From Bacillota bacterium (GTDB taxonomy: Bacteria; Bacillota; Clostridia; Lachnospirales; Lachnospiraceae), in contig JAEYOQ010000062.1 in assembly GCA_023411555.1 (NCBI GenBank), positions 1 to 64,000 on the forward strand: 64,000 nt of DNA. The letters run 5' to 3'. The notes under the pieces were generated by a model that saw only the letters and a program-made list of their open reading frames with translations, had not been told where the DNA came from and ran no database searches. The position numbers and the translations under genes were made by a program. Positions 25,443-32,765 of the stretch are shown here, piece by piece. The stretch's first letter is position 1; each line of letters opens with the position of its first letter.

Positions 25443-26138
25443 ATGCAGATCCATGGCTTTAATAAAACTACTCTTCTGGATTATCCCAAACATCTCGCTG
25501 CGACCGTGTTCTTAGGAGGCTGTAACATGCGCTGTCCCTACTGCCATAATGCCTCACTGGCAACTAGACCAGGCAGTCAGCCAACGATACCGGAGCAGGA
25601 GGTATTGTCCTATCTCGCTAAGAGAAAGGGCATCCTTGAAGGTATATGTATCACCGGAGGTGAGCCCACCCTGTACCCTGAGCTTACAGACTTTATTATT
25701 AGGGTGAAAGAGCTTGGTCTAAAGGTAAAGCTTGATACCAACGGAACGAATCCCCGACTGCTGAAAGCACTCGTAGCGGACAGTCTAATCGACTATATAG
25801 CTATGGATATAAAGAACTCGAAGGAAAAATATTTACTAACCATCGGTCTTACTAATGGTAACCTCGATCCCATATTAGAAAGTGTTGATTATCTACTCAC
25901 CTCACCAATCGATTATGAATTTCGTACAACAATAGTAAAGGAATACCACGATCGTGAGGATATGTTATCAATCGGTGGCTGGATAACCGGAGCAAGGGCT
26001 TATTATCTTCAATCCTTTCAAGATTCAGGTGATATTCTACTACCCGGTCTACATAGTCATAGCAGAGATACACTTGAGGAATATGCAAAGCTCCTAACCC
26101 CATTCATTCCGTCGGTATCGATCCGGGGCATAGAATGA
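25443..26138 (+). CDS. nrdG: Anaerobic ribonucleotide reductase activating protein-like radical SAM enzyme
   Basis: A glycyl-radical-activase-type radical SAM protein of 231 residues. The iron-sulfur site is CNMRCPYC (residues 28-35), preceded by HGFNKTTLLDYP, typical of the long NrdG form. SAM/substrate motifs CITGGEPTLYPEL and KLDTNGT follow, and the end has the SIRGIE strand. It should generate the glycyl radical on NrdD under anaerobic conditions. No nrdD is near, so the partner is elsewhere, and another glycyl radical enzyme remains possible. The ATG follows a GAGGTG site. Confidence 0.82.
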   Translation: MQIHGFNKTTLLDYPKHLAATVFLGGCNMRCPYCHNASLATRPGSQPTIPEQEVLSYLAKRKGILEGICITGGEPTLYPELTDFIIRVKELGLKVKLDTNGTNPRLLKALVADSLIDYIAMDIKNSKEKYLLTIGLTNGNLDPILESVDYLLTSPIDYEFRTTIVKEYHDREDMLSIGGWITGARAYYLQSFQDSGDILLPGLHSHSRDTLEEYAKLLTPFIPSVSIRGIE

Positions 26139-26148
26139 ATCGTTAAAA

Positions 26149-26235
26149 GGCATACTTCACTCCAAGTGAATGCAATTTGCTTTGACAAGATTTGTGCCTG
26201 CGTAATCAAAGAGTCGATATGTATGTAAGATCGAG
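26149..26235. repeat. Interspersed repeat, family C, copy 2
   Basis: CCAAGTGAATGCAATTTGC, AAGATTTGTGCCTGCGTAA and TCAAAGA match the reverse complement of 43530-43600 at about 85 percent identity by eye. It lies between the NrdG-like gene and the GNAT gene. Confidence 0.65.
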
Positions 26236-26252
26236 AAAGCGAGGTTTCATCC

Positions 26253-26810
26253 ATGCTAAAATCCTATGAAACGGAACGTCTTCTGCTAAAGACACTGACT
26301 AATGAATCAGCCCGCCTTGTATTAGACTTTTACAAAGATAATAAAGAGCATTTTGAACCTTGGGAGCCTACCAGAAGCCATAATTTTTATACTCTAGCCT
26401 ACCAAAATGCCTTCTTAACTGCAGAATATAATCAGATCATGGATGGTAAGCTAGTTCGTTTTTGGATATTTCTTAAGGATCGGCTTGATAAGCCGATCGG
26501 TAGTGTCTGCTTTCAAAATCTATATAAGGAGCCCTATCACAGCTGCAGCCTCGGTTATAAATTCGGAAAAAATTATTTAAATCAAGGCTATGCTACGGAG
26601 AGTGTTCAAAAAGGCATTGAGATTATGTTTCATGAATATCATATGCATCGAATAGATGCCTATATTATGCCTAGCAATACAGCTTCTTTAAAGCTTGTCA
26701 ACCGTCTTTCCTTTCAGTTCGAGGGAACCTGCCGTTCCTTTGCCAAAATTAACGGAAATTGGGAAGATCATATGCGTTACGCCTTAATTAACGAGTACCA
26801 ATCCCATTAA
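26253..26810 (+). CDS. GNAT acetyltransferase, RimJ/RimL type
   Basis: A 185-residue enzyme of the RimJ/RimL (Acetyltransf_3) type. It starts SYETERLLLKTLTNESA, the usual opening strand. Acetyl-CoA motif A is LGYKFGKNYLNQGYATESVQ (near 95-115), and motif B is MPSNTASLKLVNRLSFQFEG (near 142-162). Such enzymes acetylate ribosomal protein N-termini or small molecules; the substrate here is unknown. It is transcribed on the plus strand after an NrdG-like gene, with a repeat between them. Confidence 0.85.
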   Translation: MLKSYETERLLLKTLTNESARLVLDFYKDNKEHFEPWEPTRSHNFYTLAYQNAFLTAEYNQIMDGKLVRFWIFLKDRLDKPIGSVCFQNLYKEPYHSCSLGYKFGKNYLNQGYATESVQKGIEIMFHEYHMHRIDAYIMPSNTASLKLVNRLSFQFEGTCRSFAKINGNWEDHMRYALINEYQSH

Positions 26811-26842
26811 TGATAGCTGCCAGCTAGCAGGTTATTGGTAGA

Positions 26843-28249
26843 TTAAAAGTTAACAGGGGTATACCAGTAGCCAAAGTCACCCTGCCGGAGCTCTCTTCTA
26901 CGAATCGGTTTAAAGCTTTCAAAGCCAAACATCTTCGCCATAAACATCTCCCGGTTATGATAAATTCCCGGAACACCTAGGATATATCGGTTACCAAAGC
27001 GGTCCTTCATCTTTGCAAATATCAAATGATGATAACAGTAATAGCCATGGATAAGGAAGCTGTTATTGCTTAATGTCCATAGCTCCTTCGGTAATAACCC
27101 AATGTCCTTAGGCTCGATTTTTACACAGATTATGATTTCATTATCCTCAAATGGATAAATTCTTGGATATTTTTCAAAGATACCGGCTACCACCTGTGGA
27201 TCAGCTGCCTCCTCTACCATCTCCCTTGTTTTCTTCTCTCTTTCTTCCTGCTTAATTGTCCCTGAGGTCTCCTGCTCTGTTTCTTTCGATGCCTCCTGCT
27301 TTACTTCCTCAAAGACCACTTGCTTTATTCCCTCAGAAGCCTCTTCCTTCATTCCCTCAGAAGCATTCTGCTCTAATTTCTTAGAACCTTCCCGTTCAAT
27401 ATTCTCTGAAACCTCCTGTATTATTTCCACCGAGGTAATCCCTTCCTTGTCATGAGATTCCCCTGCGTAAGCTTCTACTTCCGGTAAAGCCACTTCCTGC
27501 TCTTCAGCTAATCCCCTCTCTTCTTCCGCAAGACTTTCCATCTCAGGAAGCGATACTGTTTTTAAGGGTGTATCTATGCCCGATGCATCTACCAGCTTTA
27601 CTTTAGCGGATTCCTGATTCGGATTCCGGCTATAGTCCAATTCCATCCTTTCCGCTCTCATCTCGTCATTTGGATCTTTTTTCGTATAGTAGTATGATTG
27701 TTGTTGTAAACGCTCAATTGTTTTTATCCCCCTGGGAAGCTTATATTTAGGGATTGATAACTCCTCCTGCAACGTAAGCTTAGGCTCTCTGTCAGGCTTC
27801 GGCTTGAGAGCCTCCAATACCTCACTGGCCTCAATCGGCATATCATCCCATTCCGTTGCAAAGAACAAGTTATCTTTTAGAAATAACAGTATGCCTCCCA
27901 TATCGGATAAAGGATATCCAGACTGCATAATGTTATTTTCCTCCGTAATCAGCTTACTATCCATAATCTGATTCTTGAGCACGGTATCTCCCAAGTAGAT
28001 TAGTTCCAGATCAGAGTGCTTCCTCTGTAGCATGTACGTAGGAAATATACTATCGAGTTGACCGAGTAGCTGCATGTGCAGGGTAATTTTACATTGTCCG
28101 TCCTTCGCTTCCACCCGGGCAAATCCCACATTTTTATTCTTCACTCCGTTTTCATATTGATACATGTAAGAAACCATTCGTTTATAATCAGCCACTCCCA
28201 TTCCCTCTCTTTCCGGATACCAATTAGCTTGTTTAATAATTCTATTCAA
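26843..28249 (-). CDS. DUF6128-like protein with Glu/Lys-rich repeats
   Basis: 468 residues. The N-terminus (RIIKQANWYPEREGMGVADYKRMVSYMY) and a folded C-terminal domain (about 355-468, ending FGYWYTPVNF) resemble the DUF6128 proteins of Lachnospiraceae. Between them, residues about 250-345 are a low-complexity stretch of degenerate units such as EASEGIKQ, EEVKQEAS and KETEQETS. No signal peptide or transmembrane segment is seen. The start is TTG at 28249 after GAAGGAA. Function unknown. Confidence 0.6.
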   Translation of the reverse strand: MNRIIKQANWYPEREGMGVADYKRMVSYMYQYENGVKNKNVGFARVEAKDGQCKITLHMQLLGQLDSIFPTYMLQRKHSDLELIYLGDTVLKNQIMDSKLITEENNIMQSGYPLSDMGGILLFLKDNLFFATEWDDMPIEASEVLEALKPKPDREPKLTLQEELSIPKYKLPRGIKTIERLQQQSYYYTKKDPNDEMRAERMELDYSRNPNQESAKVKLVDASGIDTPLKTVSLPEMESLAEEERGLAEEQEVALPEVEAYAGESHDKEGITSVEIIQEVSENIEREGSKKLEQNASEGMKEEASEGIKQVVFEEVKQEASKETEQETSGTIKQEEREKKTREMVEEAADPQVVAGIFEKYPRIYPFEDNEIIICVKIEPKDIGLLPKELWTLSNNSFLIHGYYCYHHLIFAKMKDRFGNRYILGVPGIYHNREMFMAKMFGFESFKPIRRRELRQGDFGYWYTPVNF

Positions 28250-28318
28250 TATATTCCTTCTATGTTATCAATATTCCAATGAGAAGGCAGAAAGAACGGG
28301 ACGGGTGGTATAGCAAAT

Positions 28319-28477
28319 AAGAGTTTCGTATGCGAAACTCTCGCGCCGAGCGGGTTCTGCCACAGGCAGATAAATTCCATACGCGCGAGTGTGTCATCCC
28401 AAAGTGAACTTCGTTCACTTGCCCGGAGGGCTTTTTATTGTATGGGAAATTCAGAGATATTTCCCTTACAATAAAAA
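28319..28477. repeat. Interspersed structured repeat, family B, copy 2
   Basis: Shares CGCGCCGAGCGGG, GTGTGTCATCCCAAAGTGAAC with GTTCACTT, and a closing TTTTTATTGTA/TACAATAAAAA hairpin with the copy at 16010-16155. The left edge has a separate perfect hairpin GAGTTTCGTATGCGAAACTC. The closing hairpin probably serves as the rsmA terminator on the minus strand. Confidence 0.65.
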
Positions 28478-28532
28478 AGAGCCAGAGAAATTACATAGAA
28501 TTCCTCCGGCTACTAATCGATTATTATCTATT

Positions 28533-29393
28533 CTATTTTGACAAGTGATTTGATAGCGTGGCAAACTGCTTCAGTGTCAATGCCTCTCCCCGAATATTCT
28601 CGGATATCCCCATCGTTTTTAAGGCTTGTCCAATCTCCTCCTTGGAGAAGGAGAGCTCAGGTGAATTATTCAGACCATTCATCAAGGTCTTTCTTCTCTG
28701 GTTGAAGGAAGCACGTATCATTCTAAACAACAATTTCTCATTCCTAACCTCTATCGGAGCCACCTTATGTAAGGTCAGATTAATCACTGCAGAGCCAACA
28801 TTGGGGCGAGGCATAAAGCAATTGGGCGGAACATTTGCAGCGATATAGGGCTTCGCATAATACTGAACCGCCAGAGATAGAGCGCCGTAATCCTTGCTTC
28901 CCGGAGATGCCTGCATACGATCAGCAACCTCCTTCTGTACCATAACCGTAATATTATCCAAGGGAAGATGGCGTTCAAAAAGATCCATGATAATCGGTGT
29001 CGTTATATAATAAGGGAGATTAGCAACCACCTTAATGGGTTGATTATTGTTTCTCTCCTTCACAAGGGCATTTAGATCCAGCTTAAGGATATCACTATTA
29101 ATTACAGTGACATTATCATATTCGGCCAGAGTTTCTTCAAGAATAGGAAGCAGCATCTTATCAATCTCAACGGCTACCACCTCCCTGGCATTTTCACATA
29201 GGTATTGAGTCAGAGTACCAATTCCGGGACCAATCTCCAGAACAAAATCATCCTTAGTAATTCCTGCCGCTAGGATTATTTTATCCAGCACATGAGTATC
29301 AATCAAAAAGTTCTGACCGAACTTCTTCTGAAAGACAAAATTATATTTATTCAAAATTTCTATTGTATTCTTGGGATTTCCCAATTGTGCCAT
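28533..29393 (-). CDS. rsmA: 16S rRNA dimethyladenosine transferase
   Basis: Dimethylates the two adjacent adenosines near the 3' end of 16S rRNA, a late ribosome assembly step. Motif KFGQNFLID near 30 precedes the SAM-binding motif I VLEIGPGIGTLT (near 55-66). The catalytic motif NLPYYITTPI is near 125. At 286 residues it is normal length. The ATG at 29393 follows GGAGAG, and the in-frame start 12 bases before is part of that site. It follows tatD on the same strand, an order common in Firmicutes (tatD ... ksgA). Confidence 0.96.
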   Translation of the reverse strand: MAQLGNPKNTIEILNKYNFVFQKKFGQNFLIDTHVLDKIILAAGITKDDFVLEIGPGIGTLTQYLCENAREVVAVEIDKMLLPILEETLAEYDNVTVINSDILKLDLNALVKERNNNQPIKVVANLPYYITTPIIMDLFERHLPLDNITVMVQKEVADRMQASPGSKDYGALSLAVQYYAKPYIAANVPPNCFMPRPNVGSAVINLTLHKVAPIEVRNEKLLFRMIRASFNQRRKTLMNGLNNSPELSFSKEEIGQALKTMGISENIRGEALTLKQFATLSNHLSK

Positions 29394-29453
29394 ATAGCTC
29401 TCCATTCTTAATGTTCACCATAGGAATCTGTGAAACACTATCTCTCTATCTCT

Positions 29454-30218
29454 TTAGATGTGATAAAAACGCTTTGCATTCTCTGAGGTGACCCTGATAA
29501 CCGTTTCATAATCCACCTTCTTAAGCTCCGCAAGCTGTCGCGCCACATATGTCAGATAAGTGGAATCATTTCGTTTGCCTCGGAAAGGCACCGGTGCCAG
29601 ATAAGGACAATCCGTCTCAAGTACCAGCTGCTCCAAGGGAGCAAATTCTACTACCTCCTTAAGCTTCTTTCCATTGGTAAAGGTGAGCACCCCTCCAATC
29701 CCGAGATAAAATCCCATGTTCAGATATTGCCTTGCTTGCTCCACACCATAGGAAAAGCAATGAATAATTGCACCAATACTGTCAGCCTTGGCTTCCTTTA
29801 GCATCTGATAGGTGTCATTGGCTGCATCCCTGCTGTGGATGACCAAAGGCAGGTTAAGCTCCTTTGCCAGCTCTATCTGGCGCTCAAACCACTTCTTCTG
29901 GGTATCACGGTCCGTGGTGTCCCAATAATAATCCAGCCCAATCTCCCCAATGGCAAGATTTTTAGGATGAGAGGCCTTCTCTTTAAGCCAGCCAAAGTTC
30001 TCTTCATTCAAGTCCTTTGCTGCCTCTGGGTGGATCCCGACTGCAGCATAAATATATGAATATTGATCAGCCAGCTTCAGTACCCGGTCAACACTGTCGA
30101 CACTGGAGCAGATATCGACTACATATTCAATTCCTTCTTTTGGGAGTCTGCCAAGTAGCTCCTCCCTGTCTATGTCAAAGGCTTCGTCTTCATAATGCGC
30201 GTGTGTTTCAAATATCAT
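29454..30218 (-). CDS. tatD: TatD-family metal-dependent hydrolase (DNase)
   Basis: A TIM-barrel hydrolase with 3'-5' exonuclease-type activity in characterised relatives. Metal ligands: THAHYEDEAF at the N-terminus (His-x-His), GEIGLDYYW (Glu/Asp, near 93), VIHSRDAANDT (near 127), HCFSYG and LETDCPYLAP. At 254 residues from the ATG at 30218 (GGGG upstream) it is the normal length; an extension to 30251 is not needed. It is directly upstream of rsmA on the same strand. Confidence 0.93.
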   Translation of the reverse strand: MIFETHAHYEDEAFDIDREELLGRLPKEGIEYVVDICSSVDSVDRVLKLADQYSYIYAAVGIHPEAAKDLNEENFGWLKEKASHPKNLAIGEIGLDYYWDTTDRDTQKKWFERQIELAKELNLPLVIHSRDAANDTYQMLKEAKADSIGAIIHCFSYGVEQARQYLNMGFYLGIGGVLTFTNGKKLKEVVEFAPLEQLVLETDCPYLAPVPFRGKRNDSTYLTYVARQLAELKKVDYETVIRVTSENAKRFYHI

Positions 30219-30450
30219 GTTTATCCCCATTCTATTTATATGTTTTACCAAATTACGTTTGTGTTAAGCGTGCCTCGCAAACTTTGATTATGCAACACAA
30301 TAATATCATTTTCGTTTGCTGTCGGTAATATTCAAGTCCCAATCATTATACAACAGCTTCTTATTCATTTCAACCTGCGTTGGTTTTGGAGGGGAAATAG
30401 GACAGATTATGTCAGATCTGGAGCGATAGTCAAAATATTATGTTTAAGAC
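30219..30450. other. Intergenic region with weak repeat-like content
   Basis: No gene is supported. A segment at 30245-30300 (TTTGTGTTAAGCGTGCCTCGC, then GATTATGCAACACAA) loosely recalls family C, too weakly to call. Confidence 0.35.
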
Positions 30451-30487
30451 AAATAAGTGGTATGTCGAACTGACATACCACTTATTA
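30451..30487. terminator. Terminator of the FakA-like fragment gene
   Basis: A 15-bp perfect stem AATAAGTGGTATGTC/GACATACCACTTATT with a five-base loop and T-rich flanks, downstream of the gene at 30554. Confidence 0.8.
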
Positions 30488-30553
30488 TTCATTTTAAGCC
30501 ATGTCGCTCTATAATCCATGAAATACCTGCCAAGCTGACATGTTTGATTTTTA

Positions 30554-30805
30554 CTAACCGTGAAGACCCTTTGATTGTCGTTCCATATCCTCTACAACAA
30601 TATCATAAATCTCCCCTACGGAAGCGCAATACTCAAGTAATTTCCATGGGGTATTTGTATGAAAATGAACTTTAATCAAGGTTTCATCTCCAACTGCCAG
30701 CAAGCAATCCCCCTCTAAATTCTGTGTGATATAATCATTGATCTCATCTTCTGAAAGATTTTCTCCTTCAATGAGTAATTGTGTATCATATCTAAATTCT
30801 AGCAT
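30554..30805 (-). CDS. Free-standing FakA/YloV-like domain protein
   Basis: An 83-residue protein resembling only the middle domain of the fatty acid kinase FakA/YloV. In that family a FAI-like strand, then GDSLVVVGDDDLIKVHVHTNNPG, is followed by GEVSNIKIENM. Here the corresponding words are EGDCLLAVGDETLIKVHFHT and GEIYDIVVEDMERQ. The nucleotide-binding DAK domain is absent and no companion gene is near. It has its own ribosome site (AAAGGAG) and terminator, so it looks like a gene in its own right, not a decaying fragment. Function unknown. Confidence 0.65.
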   Translation of the reverse strand: MLEFRYDTQLLIEGENLSEDEINDYITQNLEGDCLLAVGDETLIKVHFHTNTPWKLLEYCASVGEIYDIVVEDMERQSKGLHG

Positions 30806-30907
30806 AATTCAACTCCTTTACCATTAATACTATAGCCACAGTATATCTATTATAAAGCAAATATATTTAGAATTCCAACATAATAAAACGACAATCATAC
30901 CGGTTAA

Positions 30908-31699
30908 CTAAATCACCCTCGCAATAAATACAATCAAATAGGCGGAAGGAATTAGTAGCAAAAGTGACGCAAACGTACCCAAGCTTTTACTTCCAACCAT
31001 GGCAACCACACATGACCTAAACTCTTCTTCTGTACATTTCCCTTCTATTACTTCATCGGTCATAATCGACAATTGCGGGTCGATAAAAATCGACATTAAG
31101 ACAGTAGCAAGACCATTAATGGTAGATGATAACGTAATGCATGTCGCTCTTAAATCCGGTGCTATATTGCCAGCGTAGATCGGAGCTAAAGAACCAACCG
31201 TAATAAGTGAGACTGCTATTATATTAAATACAATAATTTTTATAGGTATTTTGTTATACTTAATCTTTGTTATATTAGTAGATACAGGAATAGCAATACA
31301 TTCTTTCATATAGCTAATACCTGCTTTTGAGAAACTATGGATGATTAATTTAGGAACAGACTTGTCTACCGAAAAACGTAAAACACCTCGATAAAGAATC
31401 CTTTGAAATGTTGGTATGAGAAAGGCCCCCATAACTGTTGCTATCCATGAAATCAAGATAATCAAGTAGAATAGATTTAATATATCTCCTTCATTCGAGT
31501 TATGTTCCACATATTTCGTAAGTATTGGGGCTTGAAACGTTACCGCCAATCTTGATATTAATGATAGAATATTGAATACAGAATACGTGATTGCAATTTT
31601 ACCTGTTCGTACACCTACTAGCCTGACAGAGTACGCAAGTGTTCCTATGATAGAAATTACTAAATTTAAGACTAGGACTATTACTATTTGAACATTCAT
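30908..31699 (-). CDS. amj: Amj-type lipid II flippase
   Basis: A 263-residue membrane protein with about six hydrophobic segments. The opening IIGTLAYSVRLVGVRTGKIA and the motif GAFLIPTFQRILYRGVLRF near 100-120 match the Amj (YdaH) family, the alternative to MurJ for flipping lipid II during peptidoglycan synthesis. Assignment rests on these two motifs and the membrane pattern. It stands alone on the minus strand between the FakA-like gene and the XRE regulator. Confidence 0.8.
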   Translation of the reverse strand: MNVQIVIVLVLNLVISIIGTLAYSVRLVGVRTGKIAITYSVFNILSLISRLAVTFQAPILTKYVEHNSNEGDILNLFYLIILISWIATVMGAFLIPTFQRILYRGVLRFSVDKSVPKLIIHSFSKAGISYMKECIAIPVSTNITKIKYNKIPIKIIVFNIIAVSLITVGSLAPIYAGNIAPDLRATCITLSSTINGLATVLMSIFIDPQLSIMTDEVIEGKCTEEEFRSCVVAMVGSKSLGTFASLLLLIPSAYLIVFIARVI

Positions 31700-31813
31700 T
31701 AATCCCTATACCTGGCTTTCCTAAGATTACATACTATTATTCTATAATATTTTTTCTTTTGTAGTTATTCGTATGTAAAATACAAGCCTTCCGCTAAAGA
31801 TACAGCTTATGTA

Positions 31814-32248
31814 CTAATCTCCCTCTGTATCCGGTCCCTCAGCACACCGAAGCACCTCACTTTTCATCCCGGCTTCCGTTAGGATATCTACATCCGGCTT
31901 TGAAGTAACCACCTTGCGTATATAATCCTTAATAACCTTACGTTTCTTTTCGTCCAATAAAAGATATTCCTTGATAATCTTAAGGTCAAATTCATCCAGT
32001 TGATAATATGCCGAAAGCTGCTCCATTCCAGAGGATGGCTTTTCTCTAAAGATTTCACCTTCTCCGTGCCTAAGCCAAGCTTCATTTATATTAAACTCTT
32101 TGCAGATAAGAATAACCATCTGTTCCGTTAGACTTCGCTGTCCGCTTTCAATTTTTGAAATACCGGCTCCGGTAACCCCTAGTCTCTTGCCAAAAGCCTC
32201 CTGGCTAAGATTAAACTGCTTTCTAAGAAGTTTTACTCTTGTATTCAA
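31814..32248 (-). CDS. XRE-family transcriptional regulator
   Basis: 144 residues. The N-terminal HTH (residues 1-60) reads VKLLRKQFNLSQEAFGKRLGVTGAGISKIESGQRS, a clear Xre/Cro type. It is followed by an acidic helix-rich tail that includes AWLRHGEGEIFRE, a common extension in such regulators. It is divergent from a strong promoter driving a 54-residue protein. An inverted repeat TGTCAAC/GTTGGCA just after that promoter's -10 is a candidate operator. Confidence 0.85.
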   Translation of the reverse strand: MNTRVKLLRKQFNLSQEAFGKRLGVTGAGISKIESGQRSLTEQMVILICKEFNINEAWLRHGEGEIFREKPSSGMEQLSAYYQLDEFDLKIIKEYLLLDEKKRKVIKDYIRKVVTSKPDVDILTEAGMKSEVLRCAEGPDTEGD

Positions 32249-32319
32249 TCCTACACACCCCTTCTTTAACTGATATTAGCAAAACTACAAAAAATAGTCA
32301 ATTATAATAAGCCAGTCTA

Positions 32320-32377
32320 TTGACAAAGGTTGTAAGTTTATGTATAATATCGACATTGTCAACATTATTAGTTGGCA
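32320..32377 (+). promoter_or_regulatory. Near-consensus promoter with candidate operator
   Basis: TTGACA (32320-32325), 17-base spacer, TATAAT (32343-32348). It is followed by an inverted repeat TGTCAAC at 32357 and GTTGGCA ending 32377, around the start of transcription. It lies between the XRE gene and the small ORF at 32419. Confidence 0.75.
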
Positions 32378-32418
32378 CAGTCAAAAACCTATCCCTATGA
32401 TATTTAAGAGGTAACGAT

Positions 32419-32583
32419 ATGAATGCGAAGCCGCCAATTCCAGTAACTGATGAGGATATCCTTGATATCATTGAGTTAGTCCGACCATTAGCAGCTTCAC
32501 AGAAGAAAGATATCCTTACCGTCATTGACAATGCAAGAAAGGAAAGCCACGCTGACAATATATCAATGCCCGATAAAGTATAA
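32419..32583 (+). CDS. Small acidic protein, unknown
   Basis: 54 residues beginning MNAKPPIPVTDEDILDIIEL, with helical segments (DILDIIELVRPLAASQKKDILTVI). An AGAGGT ribosome site lies 8 bases before the ATG, and a perfect-consensus promoter 70 bases upstream. The divergent XRE gene and the operator-like repeat suggest the pair is a small regulated unit. I do not recognise the family. A large terminator hairpin lies downstream, shared with glmS. Confidence 0.65.
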   Translation: MNAKPPIPVTDEDILDIIELVRPLAASQKKDILTVIDNARKESHADNISMPDKV

Positions 32584-32702
32584 GACATGCTACCTGTTTT
32601 TATTCCCCTGTACAGCTGTACCTAGTGTTAACAATAACATTGCCGTCTTATGCTTTATTGAATGTTGATATATTTTATTCACCCCGCATATCATGTTCAA
32701 AT

Positions 32703-32757
32703 AATAAGGGGCCTTTGCTCCGTAGCCGAATAAGCTATGAAGAAAGGGCCCCTTATT
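32703..32757. terminator. Bidirectional terminator between the small gene and glmS
   Basis: Long stem AATAAGGGGCCTTT pairing with AAAGGGCCCCTTATT (one bulge) around a 26-base loop. Confidence 0.8.
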
Positions 32758-32765
32758 ATGCACCT

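Noticed and set aside
30245..30300. Further family C copy
   Set aside because: Only a few scattered words match; not enough to call a repeat by eye.
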